Assembly: GCF_029626265.1 (NCBI RefSeq)
Contig: NZ_JARUBN010000001.1
Coordinates: 3,472,001-3,536,000 of the forward strand
Direction: 5' to 3'
Source: Micromonospora sp. WMMD1102
Lineage (GTDB): Bacteria > Actinomycetota > Actinomycetes > Mycobacteriales > Micromonosporaceae
Length of the DNA stretch: 64,000 bases
Within the stretch, counting starts at the first letter, position 1, and each line of letters begins with the position of its first letter. Made by a program: the position numbers and the translations under genes. This document shows, one piece after another, positions 45,214 through 53,218 of the stretch. Below the pieces are notes generated by a model. That model worked only from the letters and a program-made list of their open reading frames with translations. It did no database searches and was not told where the DNA came from.

Positions 45214-45525
45214 TCAGACGGCTTTCAGGCGGGCCGGCTGGCGGGCCGGGGCGACGCCCAGTTCGTCGGGGCGGGCGGCGTCCTCCGGGGCACCGTTCTC
45301 CGGCGGCTGGAACAGGTAGCGGACGAACTCACCACCGGTCTCGTTCTGCTCCGAACCGGGCCACTGGCCGACGGCGTCCACCCCGATGACCTCCCGGCCA
45401 CCCTCGTCGGTCTCCTCCAGCAGCGCCCAGAGCGACACCGGGTAGCAGCGGGTGTTGTCCGGGGCGAGCCGCCAGCGGGCGTACCAGCCGGGTCGGGCGG
45501 GGACGATCTCGACGATCCGCTTCAT
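45214..45525 (-). CDS. Small hypothetical protein
   Basis: A 103-residue soluble protein starting MKRIVEIVPARPGWYARWRL, with a conserved-looking YPVSLWALLEETDEGGREVIG middle and a Pro/Ala-rich end. It resembles small actinobacterial hypotheticals (the VPARPGWYARW start). GGAGGAGGGTC precedes the ATG. Convergent with the AKR gene. No function proposed. Confidence 0.65.
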   Translation of the reverse strand: MKRIVEIVPARPGWYARWRLAPDNTRCYPVSLWALLEETDEGGREVIGVDAVGQWPGSEQNETGGEFVRYLFQPPENGAPEDAARPDELGVAPARQPARLKAV

Positions 45526-45874
45526 GTGACCCTCCTCCGGCGGTACGTCGCGGCCACGACCGGCCCGTACCCGACGCTCCGGCCGATCCGATCGTCGGCC
45601 CCGGCGGGGTGAGCAGCCCTCACCCGGCCGGGATGAACTGTCCCGGCATTCCGGGGCGCGGTGCCGGGGCGTTTCGTCGATGGCGGCTCGGGAAGGCGGT
45701 TCATCGCGCCGCAGGCGTACGGGCAACCGGCGCGACGCGGCGGCCGGAGCCGGTACGGCCCGGTGGTGGCGACACGCGAAGCGAGCCGAGGTGGGCCCTG
45801 GCCTCATCGGCCGGTACGACTCGTCGGCCGGTACGACTCGGGGCTCACGACGACGAGCGCAGCGAGGAGACGGC
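45526..45874. other. 349-bp gap with a 17-bp tandem repeat
   Basis: The gap holds the promoters of the divergent small hypothetical gene and the DUF2267 fusion gene. TCGGCCGGTACGACTCG is repeated at 45808-45824 and 45825-45841. No gene-like sequence is seen. Confidence 0.7.
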
Positions 45875-46894
45875 ATGAGCGGGAAGCAGATGGAGGGCGA
45901 CAACCAGCGGCGCCGAACCCTGGCCCGGCAGGCCCGTCAGCGAGGCCGGCGGCCAAGTGAGGTCGGCGCCACCTTCGGCGCGGACAAGCAGCTCACCAGC
46001 CTCGACCGGGGTCGCCGGGACGGCCCGGCCCAGGCCGGGAACCGCAAGCCGAACGCCGAGCGCGGCGGCCCGACCACCCCACCGCCGGCACCCGCCGAGC
46101 GGCCCGTTCCAAGCCCTGACGAGCTGGTCGGCACGACCGTCGCCGAGGTTCCGGTGATCGGCTACCGGGATCTCGTCTCCGACGTCGGGCGGCGGGCCGG
46201 GGTCGACTTCGAACAGGCCCGGGCCGCCGCCGGAGCCACCGTCGCCACGCTGGCCCGGGCGCTGGACAGCGCCGACCGGCAGCGGCTGCTGGACGCCGTA
46301 CCGAACCAGTTGCACGACGACGGCGCGCTGGCCACCGGCAACCGGCACCGGGACCTCGCCGGCTTCCTCGACGAGGTGGCCCGGCTGACCCACCGCAGCC
46401 CGGAACAGGCCAGGTACCAGGCACAGGCGACGCTCAGCGCGCTCGCCGCCCGGGACGGCGGGCTGGTCGACTCGCTGAACCTGCCGCCGGAGTTGCGCGA
46501 CCTGCTCGGGCCGCCACCGGCCGGCGGCGGACTTGTCGACGCGACCGGCGGCACCGCCGCGCTCACCGACGACGAACTCGCCGACGCGCTGGCGACCCTC
46601 CCGTACTGGTCCGGGGACGGCCGCAAGCTGACCCGCAGCATCGAACTGCCGCCGGAGAGCCTGGACCGGGTACTGGGCCGGCTGGCCCGGCTGCGCCCGG
46701 AGACCGGCCGGGGCCCGACGGTCGGGCGCGAGTCGCCGGGAACGGCGGTGCTCACCGTCCGGACCCGTTCGCTGGACGCGGTGACCGCGCTGGACGTGGC
46801 GCTCGCGCATCAGATCGACGACGCGATCGACGAGGTCAGCGCCGGGATGGCCGCGCCGCCGGAGCGGCGGACCGGACCACGCTTCGGCCCGTGA
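45875..46894 (+). CDS. DUF2267 protein fused to a degenerate pterin-dehydratase-like domain
   Basis: A 339-residue protein: a basic, disordered N-terminus (MSGKQMEGDNQRRRTLARQA and a Pro-rich linker to ~85), a DUF2267 domain (~88-215; VPVIGYRDLVSDVGRRAGVD, ALDSADRQRLLDAVPNQLHD) and a C-terminal PCD/DCoH-like domain (~235-325; DDELADALATLPYWSGDGRK and ALAHQIDDAI). In true pterin-4a-carbinolamine dehydratases the core has a His-His-Pro; here the aligned segment is TGRGPTVG, so catalysis is unlikely. AGGAGA precedes the ATG. Confidence 0.75.
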   Translation: MSGKQMEGDNQRRRTLARQARQRGRRPSEVGATFGADKQLTSLDRGRRDGPAQAGNRKPNAERGGPTTPPPAPAERPVPSPDELVGTTVAEVPVIGYRDLVSDVGRRAGVDFEQARAAAGATVATLARALDSADRQRLLDAVPNQLHDDGALATGNRHRDLAGFLDEVARLTHRSPEQARYQAQATLSALAARDGGLVDSLNLPPELRDLLGPPPAGGGLVDATGGTAALTDDELADALATLPYWSGDGRKLTRSIELPPESLDRVLGRLARLRPETGRGPTVGRESPGTAVLTVRTRSLDAVTALDVALAHQIDDAIDEVSAGMAAPPERRTGPRFGP

Positions 46895-46920
46895 CGCCGG
46901 CCGCCGGGGTCACGCGTTGT

Positions 46921-47020
46921 CCGCCGGCTCACCACTGACAGGCGGCCCGCCGGCTCACCACCGACGGGCCCCGCCGGCTCACCACCGACAGGCGGCCCGC
47001 CGGCCCACCACCGACAGGCC
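46921..47020. repeat. 50-bp higher-order tandem repeat (26+24 bp units, two copies)
   Basis: Four GCCGGCTCACCAC-type units (46921, 46947, 46971, 46997) alternate in length 26/24 bp, so 46921-46970 and 46971-47020 are near-identical 50-bp copies. The array lies between the convergent DUF2267 and NADH dehydrogenase genes and just beyond both stop codons, where it may stop transcription. Confidence 0.85.
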
Positions 47021-47037
47021 CCGCCGCCGGTCAGGAG

Positions 47038-48336
47038 CTACCGGTGGACCGGCAGCTCCGGGGAGGCGCTCTCCAGCGGTACGGCGTGCGCCGGCACCAG
47101 GCCGAGCTGGATGGCCTGCCGGGTGAACGCCGCGTCGATCAGCCAGTCGGCGCTGACCCGGGCCCGGTTCCCCGGCATCGCCAGCAGGTGGTAGCCCCGG
47201 GTCACCGCCTTGGCGGGCAGCCCGGACAGCGGCACCCGCACCGGGTTCGCGGCCGCGTCGGTGCCGCCGAGGTCCACCACGAACCCGAGGTCGTGGTGCC
47301 GGTACGGCCGCCGCCTGCCCTGCCCGTACGACGCGGCGACGTTGTGCGCGGCCAGTTTCCCCTGCCGCTGGGCGTGCTGGGCGGTCATCGCCGTCGCCTG
47401 TCCGGGCCGGGTCAGGTCGGGTACGGCTGCCGCGTCCCCGCAGGCGTACACGTCGGGGAAGCCGGGCACGTTGAGGAACTCGTCGACCACCAGCCGCCCG
47501 TGCTCGGTCGGCAGTCCCAGGTCGGCCACCAGCGGGTCGGGGCGTACGCCGACGCACCAGATCAGCGAGCGGGTCGGCACGTACTCGCCGTCGCTGAGCT
47601 TCACCCCGTCGGCCGTCGCCTCCTTGACCGTGGTGCCCATCCGCACGTCCACGCCCCGGGAGTCGAGCACCCGGCGTGCCGTCTCCGACATCCGCTGGTC
47701 GAGTTCCGGCAGTACCCGCTCGGCGAGGTCGAGCAGCAGCCAGCGCGGCCGTACGCCGAGCCGGGGGTGCTGGGCGGCGAGCGCGTCGGTGAAGAGCTGG
47801 CCGTGCGCGGCCACCTCGGTACCGGTGTAGCCGGCGCCGACCACCACGAAGGTGGTCCGGGCGTCCCGCTCGGCCTGGTCGTCGGTCGCCTCGGCCAGCT
47901 CGACCTGGCAGACCACGTGGTCGTGCAGGTACAGCGCCTCCGGCAGGCCCCGGAACCCGTGTGCGTGCTCGGTGACGCCCGGGATCGGCAGCAGCTTGTT
48001 GACGCTGCCCACCGAGATGATCAGGCGGTCGTAGTCGAGCTGTCCGGGTGCGCCCTCGGCGCCGGTGTAGTCGACCCGCTTGGCGGGCAGGTCGACGTGG
48101 TTCGCCTCGCCGATCACCACCCGGACCCCGTCCAGGGTGCCGGCGAGCGACACCGAGACCCGGCTCGGCTCCAGGATCCCGGCCGCCACCTCGGGCAGCA
48201 GCGGCAGGTAGAGGAAGAAGTCGGTCGGGTTCAGCAGCACGATCTCGGCCCGGCCGTTGGCGATCCGGGACAGGCTCTTCGCCGCGTGGTAGCCGGCGAA
48301 CCCGGCCCCGACGATCACAACGCGCGGTTTCGTCAT
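47038..48336 (-). CDS. ndh: Type II NADH dehydrogenase (NDH-2-like)
   Basis: A 432-residue FAD protein: dinucleotide motif VVIVGAGFAGYHAAK (residues 7-21), second Rossmann motif TTFVVVGAGYTGTEVAAHGQ near the middle and YACGDAAAVPDLTRPGQATA toward the end, followed by MTAQHAQRQGKLAAHN. It oxidises NADH and reduces quinone at the membrane without pumping protons. The ATG MTKPRVV is chosen over upstream in-frame codons because the family begins at the FAD motif. Divergent from the M28 peptidase. Confidence 0.9.
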   Translation of the reverse strand: MTKPRVVIVGAGFAGYHAAKSLSRIANGRAEIVLLNPTDFFLYLPLLPEVAAGILEPSRVSVSLAGTLDGVRVVIGEANHVDLPAKRVDYTGAEGAPGQLDYDRLIISVGSVNKLLPIPGVTEHAHGFRGLPEALYLHDHVVCQVELAEATDDQAERDARTTFVVVGAGYTGTEVAAHGQLFTDALAAQHPRLGVRPRWLLLDLAERVLPELDQRMSETARRVLDSRGVDVRMGTTVKEATADGVKLSDGEYVPTRSLIWCVGVRPDPLVADLGLPTEHGRLVVDEFLNVPGFPDVYACGDAAAVPDLTRPGQATAMTAQHAQRQGKLAAHNVAASYGQGRRRPYRHHDLGFVVDLGGTDAAANPVRVPLSGLPAKAVTRGYHLLAMPGNRARVSADWLIDAAFTRQAIQLGLVPAHAVPLESASPELPVHR

Positions 48337-48435
48337 GACCAGGCCCCTTCCCGGACTTGCGCCGGGCAAACCCACCAGGAGGCGTACCGGCCGGGGCGGC
48401 CCGGGCAGATCGGACGAGAAAGGTGATCACGGCCG

Positions 48436-48472
48436 TTGACAGCCACGGCTCGCATTGATGACGATGCCTGGC
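48436..48472 (+). promoter_or_regulatory. Promoter of the M28 peptidase gene
   Basis: TTGACA (48436-48441) and GACGAT (48460-48465) are separated by 18 nt, and the ATG at 48473 follows 7 nt later, consistent with leaderless transcription and with choosing that ATG. Confidence 0.5.
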
Positions 48473-49924
48473 ATGACATCCCGGGACTCCCGAGGCGACG
48501 GGCCCACGAGGCCCAGCCGCCGTACGTTCCTGTCCGCCGCCACCGTCGGGGCGGCCGCCGCCACCGTGGCCGCCCCACTGGCCGGCACCTCGCCCGCCGC
48601 CGCCTCCGGTGCGGCCGCGAAGGGACCCGGTCGGCCGATCCGGCCCCAGTCCCCCGACCGCGAACTGCGGGAACTGCTCCGCGAGATCGACGAGCGCCGG
48701 ATCGAGGCGACCGTCCGCCGGCTCGCCGCGTTCGGCACCCGGCACACCCTCTCCAGCCAGGACGACCCGGTCCGGGGGATCGGCGCCGCCCGGGACTGGA
48801 TCCACGAGCAGCTGCGGGGCTACGCCGACCGGTCCGGCGGGCGGATGACCGTGGAACTCCAGTCGTACGTCCAGGAGCCGGCCTCGCGGATTCCGGTGCC
48901 GACCCGGATCACGAACGTGCTCGCCACGCTGCGCGGCGAGACCTCACCGGACCGGATCTACGTGGTGACCGGCCACTACGACTCGCGGTGCACCGACGTC
49001 ATGGACGCCACGAGTGACGCACCGGGCGCCGACGACGACGCTGCCGGGGTGGCGGTGGCGATGGAACTGGCCCGGGTGATGGCGACCCGGCGCAGCGAGG
49101 CGACGATCGTCTTCGCCGCGGTCGCCGGGGAGGAGCAGGGACTCTACGGCTCGGGGTACCTGGCCCGGCAGTACCGGGCGGCCGGCGCCGACGTACAGGG
49201 CATGTTCAGCGACGACATCGTCGGCAGTTCGACGGCGGACGACGGCACCCGGGACCGGCGTACGCTGCGGCTCTTCGCCGAGGGCGTACCCACGGCCGAG
49301 ACGCCGGCCGAGGCGAACACCCGGCGTTCCGTCGGCGGCGAGAACGACTCGCCGAGCCGGCAACTCGCCCGGTACGTCTCCGACGTGGCCGACAACGACA
49401 GCACCGGGATGCGGATCCGGGTGGTCTACCGGCGGGACCGCTACCTGCGCGGCAGCGACCAAATCTCCTTTCTGGAGCAGGGCTATCCGGCCGGCAGGTT
49501 CACCGAGCCGAACGAGGACTTCGCGCACCAGCACCAAGATGTCCGGGTCGTCGACGGCAAGCAGTACGGCGACCTGCCGGAGTTCTGCGACTTCGAGTAC
49601 ATCGCCCGGGTGGCGAAGGTGAACGCGGCGGCACTCTGGTCCCTGGCCCAGGCGCCCGGTACGCCGAAGGGCGTCACAATCGTCACCTCCAACCTGACGA
49701 ACGACACGGAACTGCGCTGGACCCGGGGCAGCGAACCGGACCTCGCCGGTTACGAGATCGTGTGGCGGGAGACCACCGCACCGGAGTGGACCCATGTGAT
49801 CCCGATCGGCGACGTCAGTACGGCCACCGTCGACCTGTCGAAGGACAACGTCTTCTTCGGCGTACGCGCGGTCGACACCGCCGGGCACCGCAGCCCGGTG
49901 GCGTTCCCGCGCCCCGGCAGCTGA
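48473..49924 (+). CDS. Tat-exported M28-family zinc peptidase
   Basis: A 483-residue secreted aminopeptidase-like protein. RPSRRTFLSAATVG is a Tat signal (RR 16-17) with an Ala-rich stretch ending near PAAAS. M28 zinc ligands are visible: H168 (VVTGHYDSR), D187 (PGADDDAAG) and E220/E221 (VAGEEQGLYGS). The last ~90 residues form a fibronectin-like domain (ELRWTRGSEPDLAGYEIVWR). Upstream ATGs at 48455 and 48464 exist; the promoter spacing favours 48473. Probably a secreted peptidase for nutrient use. Divergent from ndh. Confidence 0.88.
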   Translation: MTSRDSRGDGPTRPSRRTFLSAATVGAAAATVAAPLAGTSPAAASGAAAKGPGRPIRPQSPDRELRELLREIDERRIEATVRRLAAFGTRHTLSSQDDPVRGIGAARDWIHEQLRGYADRSGGRMTVELQSYVQEPASRIPVPTRITNVLATLRGETSPDRIYVVTGHYDSRCTDVMDATSDAPGADDDAAGVAVAMELARVMATRRSEATIVFAAVAGEEQGLYGSGYLARQYRAAGADVQGMFSDDIVGSSTADDGTRDRRTLRLFAEGVPTAETPAEANTRRSVGGENDSPSRQLARYVSDVADNDSTGMRIRVVYRRDRYLRGSDQISFLEQGYPAGRFTEPNEDFAHQHQDVRVVDGKQYGDLPEFCDFEYIARVAKVNAAALWSLAQAPGTPKGVTIVTSNLTNDTELRWTRGSEPDLAGYEIVWRETTAPEWTHVIPIGDVSTATVDLSKDNVFFGVRAVDTAGHRSPVAFPRPGS

Positions 49925-50120
49925 GCGGGCGGCGGCGGGGCGGCGGACGGTGGGGCGGGCGGCTAAGCTGTGTCCGGCTGCGATGCGGCCGGCCGCTTGC
50001 GCCCGTCGGGGTTTGGTGAACGCATCGTTCGATCCGTGACCTGTCGCGTCGGAGACTCCCCTTCGGCGGCCCGGTCGGTAACGCGAGCGCTGGCACGACG
50101 GCCGCCGGTCTGGAGTTTCG

Positions 50121-50921
50121 ATGAGCACGTCGACCCCCGATCCTGCTGCTCAGGCAACGCCCGCTGCTCAGGCAGCTCAGGCAGCGCCCGCTGCGCCCGC
50201 TGCTCAGGCAGCTCAGGCAACGCCCGCTGTCGGGCCGTCCGATTCGGCTGCCGGTTCGGCAGCCGGGGCCGCGCCGTCGCCGCCCCGTCCGGTCGCCGGG
50301 ACGCCGGAGCCGAAGACGATGGCGCGGGCGCTGCGGGGCGAGTTGCGCGGTCGCTTCGACCTGGCGGTGACACACAGCGAGTGTCTGGAGATCGTCGCCC
50401 GGCAGCACGGTGTCGACAACTGGAACATCCTCGCGGCGCGGCGCTCGGCTGTGATCGCACCCGGTGCGGCCGGCGAGCCGCGGGCCGCATATCCGTGGGG
50501 CGCCCGCAACAGCACCATTCCGGTACTGCGGATCTTCGCGGTCGACCCCGCGCTCCAGTTCTATGTGGACTTCCTCGGCTTCACCGTCGACTTCGGCGGA
50601 CCGAACGCGGGCCCCGGCACGCCGTACTACGGTCAGGTGTCCCGGCTCGGCACCACCCTGCACCTCGCCGAGACGGCGTACGACGCAGGGCAGGGCTGCA
50701 CGGTGTTCTGCTGGATCGACGGCGTCGTCGAACTGCGCGAGCGGTTGAACCAGCGGCGTACCGAGGTGCCGGTCTGGGGGCCGGCGGTCTGGACGCCCCA
50801 GGTCGAGCGGGCCCAGTGGGACGGCAGGGTGCTCACCGTCGCCGACCCGTTCGGCAACCACCTGCGGTTCGGCGAACCCGCCGACCCGGCCGCGCGGGCC
50901 GGACTGCCCCGGTGGGCCTGA
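50121..50921 (+). CDS. VOC-family protein with low-complexity N-terminus
   Basis: A 266-residue protein. The first ~35 residues are an Ala/Gln/Pro repeat (AAQATPAAQAAQAAPAAPAA), encoded by a GCTCAGGCA-type DNA repeat; then a short helical domain (KTMARALRGELRGRFDLAVT) of the 'glyoxalase-related' type seen before many actinobacterial VOC proteins, and a VOC domain (PVLRIFAVDPALQFYVDFLG to VADPFGNHLRFGEP). Substrate unknown; VOC proteins can bind or detoxify electrophiles. GGAG lies 6 nt before the ATG. Confidence 0.78.
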   Translation: MSTSTPDPAAQATPAAQAAQAAPAAPAAQAAQATPAVGPSDSAAGSAAGAAPSPPRPVAGTPEPKTMARALRGELRGRFDLAVTHSECLEIVARQHGVDNWNILAARRSAVIAPGAAGEPRAAYPWGARNSTIPVLRIFAVDPALQFYVDFLGFTVDFGGPNAGPGTPYYGQVSRLGTTLHLAETAYDAGQGCTVFCWIDGVVELRERLNQRRTEVPVWGPAVWTPQVERAQWDGRVLTVADPFGNHLRFGEPADPAARAGLPRWA

Positions 50922-51054
50922 CCGGCTGCCGGTCGCAGCGTTCGGGCTGCCTGGTGCGCTGGCGCGAACCCTGCGCACCACGGCGACCTTCACTATGCTC
51001 TCGATCGACACGCACCCAGCTCGCGTTTCGCCCGGGAGTGGAGGACGGCGATCC

Positions 51055-51444
51055 ATGATCATGGCCTTGCTGCTCGACCTCGCCAACATCGTCGGCGGTT
51101 TCCTGCTTGCCGTCGCGCTGCTGCGCCGGCTGCCCCGGGTCGGTGACGACCTCGGGCGCTTCGCCGCCCGGGTGGCACCGTTCGGCTGGCTGGTCGGGAT
51201 CGTCGCGCTGGTGGCGGGCGGCTACTACCTGATCGTCCACCTGGTCTCCGGGCCGCGCGTGTTCCATTTCGAGGTGGTGGGCATCGCCGTCGGCCTCGCC
51301 CTGCTCTGGGACCGGCTGACCGGGCGGCCGGCGGCGCGGACCGACGAGGGTACGACGGCCACCGGAGTGGGTCTGCTGCTCGCCATCTTCGGCATCATCG
51401 CGATCGTCGTCGGCCTACAGGGCCTCTTCACCCCGGACGGCTGA
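51055..51444 (+). CDS. Integral membrane protein of unknown function
   Basis: A 129-residue protein starting MIMALLLDLANIVGGFLLAV, with three or four hydrophobic helices (about 3-21, 37-62, 68-80 and 96-122) and short basic loops. GGAGGA lies 9 nt before the ATG, with CGATCC between; the upstream ATG at 50995 gives a hydrophilic extension without support. No family recognised. Confidence 0.7.
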   Translation: MIMALLLDLANIVGGFLLAVALLRRLPRVGDDLGRFAARVAPFGWLVGIVALVAGGYYLIVHLVSGPRVFHFEVVGIAVGLALLWDRLTGRPAARTDEGTTATGVGLLLAIFGIIAIVVGLQGLFTPDG

Positions 51445-51558
51445 CCCGGCCCGGGCCTGTTTCCATCTCCAGGACACCTGGCTGGACGACGACGGAGACG
51501 GCCACTACGAAGAGAGGTACTGCTGACCGGGAGCTGACAGTCCTCGCTCACGAGTGAC

Positions 51559-51592
51559 GGGTGGGGCCGGATCTGTCGATCCGGCCCCACCC
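51559..51592. terminator. 14-bp perfect inverted-repeat terminator
   Basis: GGGTGGGGCCGGAT (51559-51572) and its exact complement (51579-51592) flank a 6-nt loop, between the convergent membrane protein and two-domain VOC genes. The preceding 51445-51558 holds no convincing gene. Confidence 0.85.
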
Positions 51593-51609
51593 GATCACAC
51601 TCCGGCCGG

Positions 51610-52323
51610 TTACTCGGGGCGGGTGAGGCAGAACGGCTTGTCGGCCGGATCGGTGTAGACCCGGAAGGTCCGGCCGCCGCCCGGCTGCCGGCTCGCACCC
51701 AGGGCGAGCACGGCCGGCTCCGCGACGTCGAAGTCGTCGACCAGCACGTCCAGGTGGAACTGCTGCGGATACGCCGGGTCCGGCCAGCGCGGTGCGGCGT
51801 AGTCGGCGACCTGCTGGAAGAGCACCGGCTGCTCGCCGTCGTTGCCGATCATCGCCATGCCGTCGGCATCGTACGTCACCGGCTTGCCGAGCAGTTCGGC
51901 GTAGAAGGCGCTCAGCGCCTTGGCGTCCGGGCAGTCCAGCGTCACCCCCATCAGGGTGGTGTTCGGGTCCTCGGCCGTCAGGCAGAGGTCGAACGGATGC
52001 CCGGCGGGGTCGGCCACCGTATACCAGGTCTCGTCCTTGTTCAGCAGCGTCCCGCCGAGCGAGAGCGCCCGGTCGAGCCCGGCTTCGAGGTCGGGCACCC
52101 GCAGGTCGAGATGGGCCTGCTGCGGTCGGGCCTGGCCGGGCCACCGCGGCGGCTGGTGGTCCGGCGCCAGTTGCAGACCGATCTGCCAACCGTCGGGCGT
52201 GCCGAGCGTGATCCAGTCGTCGTCGACGTCCGACTCCACCCACCCGGCCAGCTCCCGGTAGAACGCGGAGAGACCCGCTATGTCGGGTGCGTCGAGCACC
52301 ACCATCTCCAGCTTGCCGATCAT
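51610..52323 (-). CDS. Two-domain VOC-family protein
   Basis: A 237-residue protein with two VOC domains: MVVLDAPDIAGLSAFYRELA opens the first and LDCPDAKALSAFYAELLGKP opens the second, with WYTVADPAGHPFDLCL and the matching C-terminal FRVYTDPADKPFCLTRPE closing each. Fused VOC pairs occur in dioxygenase-like and antibiotic-binding proteins. GAGGGAG lies 6 nt before the ATG at 52323. It is convergent with the membrane protein gene across the terminator. Confidence 0.85.
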   Translation of the reverse strand: MIGKLEMVVLDAPDIAGLSAFYRELAGWVESDVDDDWITLGTPDGWQIGLQLAPDHQPPRWPGQARPQQAHLDLRVPDLEAGLDRALSLGGTLLNKDETWYTVADPAGHPFDLCLTAEDPNTTLMGVTLDCPDAKALSAFYAELLGKPVTYDADGMAMIGNDGEQPVLFQQVADYAAPRWPDPAYPQQFHLDVLVDDFDVAEPAVLALGASRQPGGGRTFRVYTDPADKPFCLTRPE

Positions 52324-52494
52324 CGTGTACTCCCTCGTCTGGTCGGCTCCGATCCTGCCCGGCGGGTACGACAGGATCCCGCCACCGGGGCAGGTCAGCC
52401 GTGGGAGTGTCACTTGGGAACGCGGGTGCCGGATCCCGATCACGCCGAGCGGCGGCCGGTCGCCGTCGAGGATCCCGTTGCTCACTGCGGCAGG

Positions 52495-52986
52495 TCAGTC
52501 TTTGCCGTCGCGGACGTCCTTCCCCTGTTCGGCGAACGCTTTGAAATCCCGCATGTGCTGTTGCGACTGCCTGTGAAAGGCGCTGGGCATCAGGAGCGCC
52601 ACCAGCCGCATCAGCAGGCCGCTGAACCGGTATTCGCTCTCGCTCACCCACAGCGTCGTCGCTGGACCGGCTTCGGTCAGCCGATCGCGCACGACGCTCC
52701 ACATGCCCGCGCCGACGAGCTCGCGGTCGAAGTGCACGACGACCTCTCCGGGAATCCCGTGCAGGTCTGCCGGGTCCCGGCGGGTGATCGTCTCGGTGCA
52801 CTCGATCTGCCGCTTTCCCGACTGCAACACGACCCGGGATCTGGTGCCGAGCTGTCCGTGTATCCCGCTCACGGGCTCGTGCAGCACCATGCCTCGCAGC
52901 CACTTCGGTAGGTGTGCCGGGTCGGCGAGCAGCTGGGCCACTTTCTCTCGCGGCAGGTCGATCTCGATCGAGTTGGTGTACTTCAC
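52495..52986 (-). CDS. SRPBCC-family protein
   Basis: A 163-residue single-domain SRPBCC protein: KYTNSIEIDLPREKVAQLLA opens it, ECTETITRRDPADLHGIPGE lies in the middle and SESEYRFSGLLMRLVALLMP forms the long C-terminal helix. It binds an unknown hydrophobic ligand. The GTG at 52986 has GAAGGG upstream. Its promoter region carries two palindromes (53110-53151), suggesting regulation by a TetR-type repressor not encoded next to it. Confidence 0.8.
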   Translation of the reverse strand: MKYTNSIEIDLPREKVAQLLADPAHLPKWLRGMVLHEPVSGIHGQLGTRSRVVLQSGKRQIECTETITRRDPADLHGIPGEVVVHFDRELVGAGMWSVVRDRLTEAGPATTLWVSESEYRFSGLLMRLVALLMPSAFHRQSQQHMRDFKAFAEQGKDVRDGKD

Positions 52987-53109
52987 GGCGCGGATACCCT
53001 TCCAGGTGCGGGAAGACTGCTGTCGTACCGCTCCCTCGCCCTGCGCCGCGGCCCCGACGGTGTGGCACCGGCGAGCACCGGCGTCGAGGGTCGCCGAGGA
53101 TGTCGAACG

Positions 53110-53151
53110 CGTGTACGAACTGGGATCGTACACGTTATCGCTTATATAAGC
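53110..53151 (-). promoter_or_regulatory. Two palindromic operator candidates upstream of the SRPBCC gene
   Basis: CGTGTACGA (53110-53118) pairs perfectly with 53126-53134 around a 7-nt spacer, and GCTTATATAAGC (53140-53151) is a perfect 12-bp palindrome whose TATAAG can act as a -10 box on the minus strand. Both are AT-rich against the background. Confidence 0.5.
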
Positions 53152-53218
53152 TAACGCTGAGGTCCTGACGCAACCATCCCACAAGGGCGCATCTGGCGGA
53201 GGGCTTCGGATACTCGTC

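Noticed and set aside
46921..47020. CRISPR array
   Set aside because: Units are adjacent with no spacers of constant length and unique sequence; it is a plain tandem repeat.
51445..51528. Acidic frame ending DDDGDGHYEERYC after the membrane protein gene
   Set aside because: No start codon in frame after the previous stop; could be a gene remnant but cannot be supported.
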